Shown here piece after piece: positions 11,246-23,006 of a stretch of 64,000 bases of DNA. The DNA comes from Acanthococcus lagerstroemiae (Eukaryota > Arthropoda > Insecta > Hemiptera > Eriococcidae). A program made the translations under genes and the position numbers. Numbering within the stretch: the stretch's first letter is position 1; every line of letters starts with the position of its first letter. The notes below the pieces were generated by a model. The model did not search any database. It saw only the letters and a list, made by a program, of their open reading frames with translations, and had not been told where the DNA came from. The stretch spans positions 26,667,266-26,731,265 of the forward strand of contig CM063114.1 in assembly GCA_031841125.1 (NCBI GenBank), in the 5' to 3' direction.

Positions 11246-13132
11246 TAATATGCATATTAATATATTTATATGGGAAATGGAGGGCTATCAAATTCTAATT
11301 TGCGAGGTTCGCAATTTTCGCAATCAATTTCTTATTAAACATTTTCTGATGTCGACCAGTGATGTCTTTGTGTTGGTGAATTAGTAGCTGTAGATCATAA
11401 GACACATATGTCGAGCAAGTAATTCAAGATTCTTTAGTTCATCGGGTAATTCTTTGGCTCCAGTTAGTACTTTCAAATATTGAATCAGTTTGACAAATGG
11501 ACCCAAGGGCAGAGTAGGACCAAATAAGTCACCGGGAAAATCAGTTTTGCAAGTCATTACAGTAAAAATAGCAGGCCAATGTCCCCTCCCACTTCCCTAC
11601 TTTCTCTCTACGGGAGAAAAATTGAAAGAATAATATTCTTTACCATGATTGACGTTTTCATCGTTTTGCCCTTTCTTTACTCCTTTAAGTGTCTACTCCC
11701 CCCCCCCCAAAAAAAAAAAAAATCAAAAATAATATTCATCATTTTTTAAACATTGTCTGCTGTTTTCAATCTTCTTCTGACAAATAATAACAGCCCGCAA
11801 AATTTTGTTGATTGAGCATAACAGCTAATTTTATAAGTAAAATAAAACAAAAAAAAATCTCATAGGTAAGACTAGAGTTGCGAGCGGAGCGAGTGGAAAA
11901 TTTTTTCAACGATTTAAGTCTTAAAAATTAGTAATTTTTAAATGTTTTCTCAGCTCGGGAGAAGGGAGGATTTATCTCCATGCTTTTTTTTTTTTAAATT
12001 CTTTCAAACGTATTTCACTCGGCAAGAGTCTTCCAGAAGAAACTTGTTCCAATGTTTTGAAGATTAGTATTCCTCACTCTACAAGGAAGTTTTAAGGCTC
12101 TTCCAGATCTTACTAGACCCTTTGAGACTCGTTAGACGAGCAATAAAATGGGTATTTTGTAAATTTTTTCTAGCTCGTAGGAAGGGGTGGGAGATCTTCA
12201 CAGTTTTTAAAAATGCTTTCAGACGTATTTTATTCTTCAAAACTCTTTCAGAATTGTTAAGAGCCATGTTCAAGATCACTATTTCAAACTCTACCAAAAT
12301 TCTAATTAAAGAGTCACGATAAAAATTTTTTAAATAGAAACAATAGAAAACTAAACTGAATTTAATATTGTACGAATTTGTAAGTAAAATTTTAGGAAAA
12401 CCCCTTAGAAAAAATATATTATGATTATTCAGAAAATTCCTTCTAGCTCCGTTTTCTTTCACACTTAAGTATAGTTCATTAAGTATTTTCATTTTTTCAA
12501 TACCTTGCCTCAGGTTATGTTTTTCGAATTTTGCACAAAGTTGAATGAAATTTTAACAATTAAGTGTCTACTTATAAAGATAAAAAATTGAAAAAATAAT
12601 AATTTAATAAAAATTTGTAAGAAATAAAACTATTACTTTTTTTTTATTCCACTTTTTTATAGGATTCGTAGAATTTAAAATGTTTGCCTTTTCAATATAT
12701 ATCATCATATATCAATATTTTTGTAAATCCTTTTTCTTTTAAATTTGATTTGAAATTTTAGAACAAAAAATTCTCGAAAGAGTCACTATTGTACGAAAAC
12801 AAAATTTGAAATTTCTTGATTTTATTCAGAATTGTGTTTTTGTATTTTTTTGAAGAGCACCAGGAAAGTATTTTTAGTTCATATTTCATTTTTTTTTCTC
12901 GTAATTTTTTATAACCTTGTTCATATTTCAGAATTTTTGCAGGTATTTCAATTTTTTTGTTTACTTATAAAATATCTCGCGTACTGAAATGATTTCGTGA
13001 ATTTCAAATATTTTTAAGATGCATCAGAGCCAAAAGGACGAAGGGTTATGAGAATGTCCTCTCCCTCTGATGTTTGAAAAGTCTGCTTTTGGGAAATTCT
13101 AGTAGTTAGTCAGCAAAATTTAAAGAAAGAGG
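11246..13132. other. AT-rich DNA with GACTC-motif stretch, no gene
   Basis: Long A/T runs and a C8/A12 tract near 11,699-11,722. From about 12,000 to 12,300 the sequence carries loosely spaced AAGACTC / TTCCAGA words, one of several such islands. The 137-codon minus-strand frame at 12,079-12,492 is AT-driven and has no recognisable domain. Confidence 0.4.
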
Positions 13133-13140
13133 ACCTTTTA

Positions 13141-15043
13141 GAGTTGGGCAAAACACCGAAAAATGATTCGAATTACTACGAAAAAAATGATTTGGACCAC
13201 AGATTGCCAGAGGAAAAAATTGATTCGAATCACAATTTGAATCAGTTTCTTCGGATCATTTCCGGTTTTTTAAGGTAAATTTCATTAAATTTGAACCCGA
13301 GTTTGAAAAAATATAAATCAAAAAATTAAAACCAGATTGTTTTGAAACATTTTTAATTTTTAAAATTCAGATCTTGAAAATCAGTCAGTTTTTTATTTTA
13401 ATAGTTTTCATCTATAGGTTTTTAATCATTTTCGGAAAAATAATCCTTTGATTTTCAAATAGTGATTTGGAAAGACAGGGTATCTACCAGATTTGAAAAT
13501 GGACTTTTTATTGGACCATTTCATACGCCTAATTACAGATAAAAAAGACGCGTCTATACAAAATGTTTATTATTTATTTATTTTTTATTCATTTATTTAT
13601 TTAATTTTACTTTAATCTCTGAAAGAATTTTCTCTTTCTAAGAACTGACCCTTTCTCAAATAATGATGTATCCAGTCAAGGTTCCTACAACATTAAAAAT
13701 ATTATTACACTTATTTCTTTATTTTTCAATTTTTTATCGGACCAATATTCAAATTATTAAACTTTTATTTGACTCATTGGACCAGTAAACACCCTGAAAT
13801 TGATTTTTAACATTTTCTTTTTGATTTTACTTATTTCCGATTTCAATAAAATTTCAGAAAATAAAAAATATTTAAATTGTGAAAAGATCCGAAAAATGAT
13901 CAGAAAGTTTTACGAATGAGATCACAAATGGATGTGGATTACGGATCATTGATGAAAAAATAATTATAGTCAAGTATCACAATCATTTGAGAGAGAATAA
14001 TTGGGACCATGAATCAGCCCTTAAAATAATTCGAATCAATATCTTCGGATCATTTCCGGTTTTTTAAGGTAAATTTCATGAAATTTAAACCCGAGCTAAT
14101 TTTTAAAAAATCCAAAAAATGAAAAACAATTTATTTTAAATCTTTTTATTTTTATAATCCAAATTTTTAAAATCTGTCGTTTTTTGATTTTAATAATTTT
14201 CATCAAGATTTGTAATCAGTTTTGGAAAAATGATCTTATAATTTTCAAATCGTGATTTTTGAAAGATTTTCTTATTGATTTTCAACAGTTTTCTTTTGAT
14301 TTCGCTTATTCCTGATTTCAATATAGTTTCAGAAATTCATAATACTTATGTTAATATCTGAAAAGATCCGAAAAATTAACAGAAAGTTTTACGAATCAGA
14401 TTAATAAAAATTGATTCAGATGACGGATCGTTGATGAGAATATAATTCTAATCAAGGAACACAATCATTCCAGGGAAAATGATTCACGAATCAACCCTGC
14501 AAAATGAAGCCGACTAATTTCTTCAAATTATTTCCGTTTTGTTTTACTACATTTCAAGACATTCCCACTGACGATAAGGGAAATTTGGAAAAATCTAAAA
14601 ATCGAAAGAATTAAGAAAATAAAAAAAAATTATTAAAATTCATTGACTTTGGGTTATTTTATTTTTAGTTTTAAAACTATGATTTTAAAAAATCCACTGG
14701 TTTTGTATTTTAATTATTTTCATTTTGGTATTTAAATAATTTGTTCCAAGATTTTCGGGAATTTTCTGATCATCAAATCGTGATTTTTCTAAAATTGTAT
14801 ACTTGAATTTAAAATTACAATCTTCAATCATTTGCTATTTGATTTCGCTCATTTCTGATTTCAACGATATTTCAGAGATTAGTAAATTATTAATAAGTAT
14901 TTTGAAAAGATCCGAAAATTTAATGAACCGGATCACTAAGACTTATTAAGAACAAGGATACTCGTCGAAAAATGATTCGAATCGGATCCAGGATCATAAA
15001 TTTAATCCGAATCATATTTTTCGGATCTGCCCATCCCTGTGAG
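13141..15043. mobile_element. 1.9-kb non-autonomous hAT-like element with internal repeats
   Basis: The ends are inverted: left GAGTTGGGCA...CCGAAAAATGATTCGAA, right (reversed) CAGGGATGGGCAGATCCG then AAAAAT...GATTCGGA. A perfect 8-bp target duplication, ACCTTTTA, flanks the element (13,133-13,140 and 15,044-15,051), as hAT transposition produces. The interior is built from diverged copies of one module: CTTCGGATCATTTCCGG appears near 13,254 and 14,042, with a decayed third copy near 14,520. Near-palindromes of the type TGATTCGAATCA recur many times. No transposase is encoded. A fragment of the same family lies at 38,620-38,735. Confidence 0.8.
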
Positions 15044-15051
15044 ACCTTTTA

Positions 15052-17846
15052 AATTTTCTCTTATTCTAGTCCGCGATATTGCTGCTATGACCTTCTGTTG
15101 CTACCCATAACTTTGGTGGCACTGTGGGTTTTGGGTCACCCCGCATTAGTACAGAGAAGAGATGCACCACTCCGTGTCGGAAAAAATAGGTAAGTCACTC
15201 AAAGGTTTGCAGTGAAGATACTCGTACATGAAATACACGATTGTTATCGCACAGTGCGTTTAAATTTCGAGGCAAATTTCGATTTTCTGGTATCCCTTAA
15301 TCAAAAGAAGACCGCGTTTTTTTACTCATGCCTTGTCCTCGACACGATTAATACACTCGTTGAAAATCAGAGAACATAGATTCTGCTTGTCAAATGATGG
15401 AAAGGGGCCTCGTGATTTACTCGCCCACGGATTAGCCGGCGAAATGCTCGACTGTAACTGGTTCATCGCTCCTCACTCGACACGTTTGCTTAGAATTCCA
15501 GGAGCTTAACATGCGACCCACCGCATTCGTACAAAATACGAGTCTTCAAATGCCTCGACACGTATATAGCTTTTCGTGTCACTCGCCTGCCCATTCGTCT
15601 CACCCCGATCTACGCAAGCAACACTTTCACACCCCCTACGATGCGCTTCCATTTCCTCTTTTCTCTCGCGGACACCGCAGACTCTGTCAAAATGTTCTTA
15701 TCGCGGCCCGATGACGCTGAAACGGAATACGCGAACAATATTTTAAGTAAACAAACTTCGATACAGAAATTGGAAATTTGAATTATGTTTCCTATCGGAT
15801 AACACGAAATATACGCCATGAAAAATGACAGCTGATAAAAATGGCTTCTACGTCAGAGAGAGACTGAAATCGGTCATGCTTTGGCTGCCAGGCATAAGAT
15901 CATTTGTCAGTTCCGCAGCAGAAGGGGTTCTCTGTACAGTTTCTCTAAAAAAGGGACGCCGAGTATATGTCATTAAGGGTGGGTCATGTCAATGTGACGG
16001 GCTTTTCTGTCACTGACAAGTTTGTTTCACAGACTCCGGCCATAGTGAAACCGAAATCACGAATCTCCCTCCTCGTGTTTCTCTTTTTCCCTTTTATTTT
16101 ACTTTTTTTTTTTTTTTTCGAAACCGTTTCGCACTACTTTGTATGCAGTATTGTGAAAAACCGAGAGCCGTTACTCTGCGACGGCATTTCCGTCAGAAAC
16201 AAATCGCTTTTTCGTCTTTATCTTGGCTTTTTCCGCGCGCACCCTTTTATTTTTTCAAACCGTGGACGGGGGGCCTACACGTACTGAGAAATTGGCTGTG
16301 GAATAAAAACGGCCTTTCCGAAACTATTGCGTATGACGAGGAAAAATTACATTCGACTTTTTTTTTCCCCCCGCGCCTTTGAATTATTTCGATATAATTA
16401 CTCCGTATATATAAAATCGCACGCAGAGAATGAGTAAATGTATTCGCGGATGCGAGGCGAGTTTTTGCTCGACTCCGATCGGTCAACGCAAATATTATGG
16501 GAGAGAAAAACAACAACAACAACATCGGAGGCTGTATTAGCGATGATATATCTGAAGAGATTAAGACGAAGTGCTCTTTCTAATAAAAGAGGAAAGGGCT
16601 CGCCGAGAAATGCGTGAAAAGAAACGATGTAGAAGGCTGGGAGACCCGGTTACACCTTGTATTGTTGTAGCGAGATCTGTTCATGGGACCAAAACCAGGT
16701 GCTTCGATGGAGGATAAGACGGCCCAAAAAAAAAAAAAAAAAAAAAAAGGGGGTACGCGGAAAGGAAAATAGATATATAGAGGAAAACAGAGCGCGGAAA
16801 TGCAGAGGGGTGTGGGATCGTAGAACCGCACAATGTGCTCGGCGAAAGTGGAAAGTGATTTCCGTTTTTCAAGGAAGGCTTTCTCGGTTTCGACGATGGA
16901 AACTCGAAAATAAGAAACATCCAACTTTGCATCAATGTATACGCGAGCTCGGTTAATTATTTCACCGTATATCCGCTCGATCGGCTCTGGTTGCAGAGAA
17001 AAGCATCTAACCTTTCTTGATGTTCGTTTAATTTGAAAGGGTAATTTAATCGACATCGAAATGCTCCCCACGGTTGAACATACAAGGGTGAATGTATTCG
17101 TTGATGGAACCCTAATTGAAGGGGTATATGAAATTATTTATTCTACTCATTGGCCACGCCATAGTACTCAATAATGGTGCGTATAATTTGAGTTGCAGGG
17201 CGGCTGACCGACTCAGCTCATCAGGACCTAAGATGACCGAGTTTCGAGCTTCTACTCTCACATCAGTCTTGGAAACGGTCAGGCAGATCTGTAGAGGATT
17301 CAAATTCGCGATCTATCGGGACTGAAAACGTCAAATTAAATTAAGATTGCGCCAGTCAGTGCCCGGTCATACAAATCGAATCTCGAACTGTCAATATTTG
17401 AATCTATTACAAATAGTTCTCGATCAGAACGATTTAAATTCCATATTTCACCTGTTTTTTCACAGAGGCCTTATCTGTCATTTATCGGTATCCTATCGCA
17501 TATTCAAACTCCGCTAGAAGCGCTGTAATCGCTGGACGAAAAGATGATGCTGTTTGTTATCACCATCTACTACAGTGCAAAGTGTCAGTTGATTTACTAA
17601 TCTCCTGCTTTTTTCATGTTAAAATGAATTTGTTCCACTTTACTAGACTACATGTACTCTGATAAAATAGAATTTGTTCGGAAATGATTATTTTCAATTT
17701 CAAAATTATGTTCAAAGTTTACATGTCCATACTGATTTAGGGTGTGTAATAAATCATATTTTCGTCCCCTGATAAGCTTTGTTCGAATATGCGAATAATG
17801 AGTGTAAGAAGTTTCGATAATTAATAAGAAATCTACCTACTTTACA
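15052..17846. other. GC-balanced, low-repeat DNA, no gene recognised
   Basis: No domain-bearing frame, TIR or tandem array is visible. There are homopolymer T and A tracts (about 16,103-16,120 and 16,725-16,748). CG dinucleotides are frequent. The open frames up to 163 codons overlap each other on both strands and show no splice sites or motifs. Confidence 0.4.
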
Positions 17847-18116
17847 ATTGATCGTTTCAGAAATGACGTCACCGACATTCAAGTTGGTCGGAACTACAAA
17901 AGAATACACGCAAAAAATAGTTCTTATCAAACTTGGTCGCGATTAGTATCACATTAAAGAAGATTTAAAATGCTACAAATGATGTTCTGAGAATATTTTC
18001 ATTTTAATTCATGATTTTCGAGAAAAATGCATTGAAACTGTATTCCTCCATCTTAAACTTCCAACCAAGTTGGTTGGCTGTGACGTCAGGGTGTCGTCAT
18101 TTCTGAAACGATCAAT
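17847..18116. mobile_element. 270-bp MITE with TTTCAGAAATGACG ends
   Basis: Left end ATTGATCGTTTCAGAAATG then ACGTCACC. Right end, reversed, starts with the same ATTGATCGTTTCAGAAATG then ACGACACC. TTGGTCGG- and TTGGTTGG-type segments further in are also inverted. Nothing is encoded. The target duplication is unclear, so the superfamily is open. Confidence 0.75.
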
Positions 18117-18185
18117 AGATAGGAAATAGTATGAAAATCAAACTGCCACATAACAAACAAATCGAAAAACACATTTACATGGGTA

Positions 18186-18946
18186 GTTTCAAAAGTAAGG
18201 TAACACATTATTCTTCTCCACAGTGAGTAACACTGGCGCGCTGAATTTTGATGGTATATCTGCAAGATGTCTTCAGACAGTGTTTTTTTTTATTCGGTAG
18301 TGTTTTGTTGAATGGTTCGCGTGCTGTGTAATTTTGGACATCGAAGCTAAGGCTACTAGTTCGTCCAGTTTTGAAGTGCGCGGTATCAAAAAGTTTATCC
18401 GGCAGTAAAATTCACATAGATTGTGTTCTGCGTATGGTGCGTATAATGCAATGTCCAGACGTCATGGGTATAACTGGATACAACGCTTTAAGCAAGGATA
18501 CACGAGCACATAATGCGTAATGACAACAGATCTGTACAACAAATCGATTGCATGTGTGCGCGTTCTCTTAACAGAAGATCATCGTTTCACACTTTCTAAT
18601 ATTCAACAAGAGATAGCGACACACTTTTTAAACAAAACCAGTCATACTACAATCTACTCCTACACATGAGAAAGGTTAGCTCACGTTGAGTTCCATGTGA
18701 GCAGCCAGATTTCCATAAACAAAACAGAAGATGAGCGGCCGTGCATTTCACAACTGGACGAACATGTACCCTTAAATTCCGCATTCAAAATTACATAGGA
18801 AGGGAATCATTCAATAAAACACTGCCAAATAGAAAAAAATTTACAAAAATCTATCTAGAGATATCTTGTGGACATTCCCTCAAAATTTGAGCGCGCCATG
18901 GTCACCCATTACAGAGAAAAGAAAGGTGTTACCTTACTTTTGAAAC
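18186..18946 (+). mobile_element. Deleted mariner element with about 90-bp inverted ends
   Basis: The first 21 bp, GTTTCAAAAGTAAGGTAAC plus AC, are identical at both ends when reversed. Similarity continues inward for about 70 more bases (GGCGCGCT.AA.TTTTGA and ACAAGAT.TCT). A TA precedes the left end; AT/TA-rich sequence follows the right end. The interior holds a broken mariner transposase. The 761-bp length against the usual 1.3 kb shows that the catalytic half is deleted. Mariner TIRs are usually near 30 bp, so these are unusually long. Confidence 0.8.
18430..18765 (+). pseudogene. mariner transposase N-terminal fragment
   Basis: The first block reads AYGAYNAMSRRHGYNW then IQRFKQGYTST, matching the first helix-turn-helix of mariner transposases (AYG....MSR....W..RFK.G..S). 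A second block from 18,555 reads VRVLLTEDHRFTLSNIQQE then IATHF, then SQLDEHVP-like text, matching the second DNA-binding helix-turn-helix. Stops and shifts separate the blocks. The DD34D catalytic domain is absent, so no active enzyme is made. Confidence 0.75.
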
Positions 18947-18949
18947 ATA

Positions 18950-19640
18950 CTACATATTTTTTCTGAGATTTATCATTACTGTCCTACTAACGATCTATTA
19001 TTCGCGTATTTTAATGGGGATTGGACACTCCTGTAGGTGCGCTAGTGTAGTGGACAAAAAGATGATCAGGGTATTTTTACCACAAAAACGTGTACAAGTA
19101 GGTACAATGAGCTCTAGTATCTTCAATATTATTTTTTATGGAAAACTGAAGATTACTAAAAAGTGTCAACCCTTATCATTTCTTTTCAGACGAGTTCAGA
19201 CGAGCCCAACTTCAGTTTTGTTTTGCAGAACATTTTTGTCACTGATCATCTTTTCTTCCAAATACACCAATCAGCGCGCCGCATTTCATTAGACCGCTAG
19301 AGAGCGACTTTTTAGCGCCCGAACGCAAAAATCGATAAAATCTCTCGCTGTATTTAAATAAATAAAAAAAAATGTATCATCCCCTACTCATCCCTCCCTT
19401 GCAGATGATATGAAATAGCGACAGATTCAACAATTATGCCTCATTGTATCTGATTATGTCTTTTGTAACTCTTTCATGATGTCTTGTCATTATTACATCC
19501 ATCTTATCAGTCTTATTTTATATGCCTTATTAACATGGATACGTTTAATAGCTTGCCACACAAAAAAGAAGAATTCCGCAGAAAAACGTTACCAGAACAT
19601 ATAAGGCACATCCATGTACCAGTGCATCTGCATGCAGTTT
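18950..19640. other. Unique AT-rich DNA, no gene seen
   Basis: No inverted ends, tandem repeats or coding motif. The 92-codon plus-strand frame at 19,014 has no recognisable features. Confidence 0.4.
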
Positions 19641-19642
19641 TA

Positions 19643-20407
19643 GGTAAAGGTAGCCTAATATGGACCATGTCCCTAATATGGACCACCATCATATCTCGTC
19701 CGCTTATGGCGCGCTCTGGCTGAAAAAAATATTACTACATTCCACGGAGGATGAAAAAAGATGTGGTAGAAAAAGTTGTATCTCGCAAGCCAAAAACAAA
19801 AGTTACGCATGAAAAACGAAAATTGATTTTTTTTTTGTGTAAGTACATTTTGGTACAAAAATGGTATAAAAATCGGTTTCTATCGAAAAGTTCGCGATAA
19901 CTATCAAAAGTGTATCTTATAAGTTATTCATTCGTGTACTCGTTTTTGATTTCAACTTAAGGAGAGCAGTTGTAAGTCGACTCAAATAAATCTCTATTAT
20001 TTGAGCTCCCAATATGGACTACCATAAGAATGTGTTTTTTTAAATCAGATGGCAAAAATACGTAAAAAGTGGTGTCCGAAAGCAATGGAGTCGGCTGTTC
20101 AAGGTGTACTTAAGGCAGAAGGAGGCTAACGTTAATAAACAGTTACGAAGAATTTCTACGCCTTTTTTTTTTCAATTTTTAGAAGTGGTCCACAGTGGGA
20201 GCCCAAATTTTCAATTTTGTCATTCCTGACTTTTTGAGAAAAAAAAATCACCAAGAACCGAATTTTTTGGGGGGAAACTACGCTTTTGAAGGGTATTAGT
20301 AGACACTTGCCGCTAAACCTTAAGCCGATTTTGAGGTCGAATGGGAGTTTGGGGGAGGTTCTGGAGCCTCAAAACAAAATGTGGTCCATATTAGGCTACC
20401 TTACCTT
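19643..20407. mobile_element. 765-bp non-autonomous element with AATATGGACCA ends
   Basis: GGTAGCCTAATATGGACCA occurs at the left end and inverted at the right end. A second left copy, CCTAATATGGACCACCAT, lies just inside and a partial copy (CCAATATGGACTACCAT) near 20,009. No transposase is present and the exact ends and target duplication are uncertain by several bases. I do not recognise the family. Confidence 0.65.
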
Positions 20408-20607
20408 TGATACTCGACATCAGTTTACTCATGATTTTGACATGGATTTTGGATTTGTAGCACTTTCCTTAACACTTTTCCTACTTAATTGGGTATTGGT
20501 GGCCCTGTGGTGCGTAACTACACTTTAGGTACTGTATCATTGATACTACAGGTATGTTCTCGTTAATGTGTATAATCAGTTGAAGTATAATTTCATTGAA
20601 ACGCTTA

Positions 20608-20763
20608 GAGGAGGGTAGGGCGAAAATCCGCTGTGGGGTAAAAGTCCTATCGCTTTTATTTTTAATTAAACTGCATACAAATGTCATGTTTTGTGTGCAG
20701 TTCAATTAAAAATAAAAGCAATAGGACTTTTACCCCATAGCGGACTTTTGCCCCACCCTCCTC
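20608..20763. mobile_element. 156-bp near-perfect hairpin MITE
   Basis: Arms of about 68 bp start GAGGAGGGTAGGGCGAAAA and end, reversed, GAGGAGGGTGGGGCAAAAG. They include GGGGTAAAAGTCCTAT and TTTTTAATT and enclose a loop of about 20 bp. TA flanks both sides (20,606-20,607 and 20,764-20,765). The arms differ at only a few bases, so this is either a young insertion or one kept homogeneous. Confidence 0.85.
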
Positions 20764-20765
20764 TA

Positions 20766-21390
20766 CTAGTTTCTGGCACCTGATTCCTTCCCTTATATGG
20801 AGTAATTAGCTCAACCATTTTGGAGGTTTTCTGTTTACCCAACAATTCAAAGTTTCAGTCTGGTTGCTCTGAAAGATCGCCTTCCAAGGGTTTTTCTTAT
20901 TATGTCTTTATTATCTTGAAATTTCACGTTTTAACGAAGCAAAATGTAGAATATTATATCAAGGAAACACGAGAGGAAAAAGTCATTCCTCTCTTTTCTG
21001 AATAAGAATAACATTGTTTCTTCCTTTTAGAAGGAAAACACCAATTGTTGCATTTTTGTAGAACAAGAAACCCATTTCTCTATTAAAGAAAAGAGAAGAA
21101 ACGAGCACCACTTATTTCTTCATGAGTTTGAATAACCTAGTTTCATTTCTGGAAGAAGAAAAATTTGCTCTTTTTTCCTTGAGAATCTCAAGGTGAGCTC
21201 AAGATGTGAGTCTGAACAAAAGCTGAAATTACCAGCTCACATCATAACAACATGTTCCGCACGCGCTCACGTACGTCATCAGGACACGCTCCCTTCACGC
21301 GCCCAGGAGGGAAGGAGCTAAAATCATCAGGAAACTGATGACGAGCATCTACATTGGTACATGAATATGTCTTATAGCAATTAATCGGTT
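20766..21390. other. AT-rich DNA, no gene seen
   Basis: Carries several GAAGAA / TTCTTC runs, and around 21,240-21,320 a short CG-rich stretch. No coding motif. Confidence 0.35.
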
Positions 21391-21399
21391 GCAGATTTC

Positions 21400-21565
21400 A
21401 GCCGTGCAGCAAGGCTCATCAAGATCAATGAGCACATGGCTAGAGAGGAAAATACGCACAACTGAACTAAACTGGAATCAAGTTCAGTGTCAGTCGGAAG
21501 TGGTGTCGGTTGGAAATAGGATGAAGGGCCAGCCAATAGACATATCCATGTCAAAAACGCCAGGT
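21400..21565 (+). repeat. Dispersed repeat R1, uninterrupted copy
   Basis: The run AATACGCACAACTGAACTAA, AACTGGAATCAAGTTCAGTG, then GGCCAGCCAATAGACATATC matches 7,273-7,362 plus 8,329-8,376 and the inverted copy near 53,940-54,095. It shows that the block at 7,363-8,328 is an insertion. Confidence 0.6.
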
Positions 21566-21589
21566 GGGTTGCCTACCTAAAAATCCAGA

Positions 21590-22200
21590 AATACTGCAAA
21601 TGCAGATCCGCTACATTTTCCTGTATTACTGATAAGATGTAAATACCGACAATACATATTCATATTGCTGATAAGACTTAGGAACACTGACATAGAGACA
21701 GATATAAGATAGGCATGAAACGGAAAGCTACCTGATATGAACATTACTGATGGTTAGCTCCTCCTTCCCTAGATAAGACACAAAGACAGACACGAGACTT
21801 GTCTATATATGTATATTGCTGATAAGATACAAAAAAATCCAAAGGATAGTAGGGGCAGATCAGCTACCTTATCCTTCATTACTTGATATGAGCCTCGTCC
21901 ATCTACTGCTGAGACATAACAACATGAAGACAGATATAAGACAGACATGAAACTAAACTGATAAAACACTGAGACACCATGAAATTCTCTTTCTCTATTG
22001 ATAAGACCTGAAGATAAATATAAAACTTAAGACACTGATCCCTCATCGAATGACTGATAGCTGTTTTTTACAAGGAGACAGATATGAAGATAGACCTGTA
22101 ACTTACAACACCCTCGACAGGTTGCCTAATTGATAAATACAGCAGGGGCAGATCAGTTACCTTGAAATCTGAGACTTGTTTTTCTATACAGCATTCTAGG
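21590..22200. repeat. Degenerate CTGATAAGAC / GACAGATATAAGAC repeat
   Basis: Words such as CTGATAAGA, GACAGATATAAGA, ACATGAAAC and GGGGCAGATCAG(C/T)TACC recur about every 60-150 bp with heavy divergence. It reads as an old, eroded tandem array without coding capacity. Confidence 0.55.
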
Positions 22201-22234
22201 TTGACAACCCGCTCCTATAATAGTTACCTTTAAT

Positions 22235-22484
22235 CAGTGACGTAGCCACGATTTTTCTGGGGGGGGGGGGGAAATTAGCAAATTTTTTTTAAGGGGTACA
22301 CCTAATATGAACTGTATGTTTCTACATTAACATACATATCAGTATCTTGTGCTTTTCAACTTCAATTATGCATCTGAATTTAAATTTCATTTCGCGCATT
22401 TACCGTGATACTACCAGTATATAAAAAATTCTATCTCAAGGTGGGGGGGGGTCCACCCCCTAATCCCCCCTGGCTACGTCACTG
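22235..22484. mobile_element. 250-bp hAT MITE
   Basis: Ends CAGTGACGTAGCCACGATTT and, reversed, CAGTGACGTAGCCAGGGGGG. The flanks CCTTTAAT (22,227-22,234) and CTTTTAAT (22,485-22,492) are an 8-bp target duplication with one change. CAGTG(A/G)CGTAGCCA with a G tract just inside is a well-known arthropod hAT MITE structure. No coding sequence. Confidence 0.9.
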
Positions 22485-22560
22485 CTTTTAATTCCAAGAC
22501 TGTAGTTTCTTATTTTCCATTGCTCTTGTAAGACTCCTGAAAACTAATAAAGACATTTTA

Positions 22561-22732
22561 AAGCCCGCTAAAATTGTCTTTGAATCGTTTACAAGTTTCA
22601 AGACTCTTTCATATTTGATCAGGATTTCTTAAAATTCTTCAATATTTATAGGACTAACTCTTCAAGACCTGATGATTATTTTGTAAGACTTCTTAAGACT
22701 CTTTCAGAATTTTCAAAACGCCACTGAGACTT
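22561..22732. repeat. 172-bp direct repeat, left copy
   Basis: Matches 23,007-23,178 with roughly seven differences by eye. It is rich in AAGACTCTTTCA words. The LINE fragment lies exactly between the two copies, so the pair may be a very long target-site duplication. Confidence 0.85.
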
Positions 22733-22741
22733 TTGATGGGC

Positions 22742-22931
22742 AAACAAAATTACATTTTGGCAAAACGACGGCAGGAGAAAGCCTGGCAAACAAAGGACAA
22801 GATGGATGGACGATATATTATGCAAATTTTTACAAAACAAACTGTGTCACAGAGTCGCGGCTGAGAGGTACGAATGGGCCAGACTAAGGGAGACGTATGC
22901 CCAAAACGTGGGCTTTCACAGCTACGGATAA
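22742..22931 (+). pseudogene. LINE ORF 3' end, 5'-truncated
   Basis: An open frame encodes the last 62 residues of a LINE reverse-transcriptase protein, with ITFWQNDGRRKPGK, RTRWMDDILCKFLQ, RYEWARLRETYAQN and a proper stop (TAA at 22,929). The R-R/K-P-G-K...R.RW.DD...W..L...Y.Q pattern is the DNA/RNA-binding tail of RTE-like insect LINEs and matches the fragments at 8,396, 33,952 and 41,755. A short 3' UTR ends in a TAA repeat at about 22,992-23,006, the usual LINE tail. The fragment is intact over its length but lacks the enzyme domains. Confidence 0.8.
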
Positions 22932-23006
22932 ATGTTTGATTATCAGTAAAGATTAACATACGACAATGTATATCAGTACCTGCACCAATAAACGTTAATA
23001 ATAATA

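Noticed and set aside
16580..17071. 163-codon minus-strand frame
   Set aside because: It overlaps comparable frames on the other strand and spans the A24 tract at 16,725-16,748. There is no motif, splice site or signal sequence.
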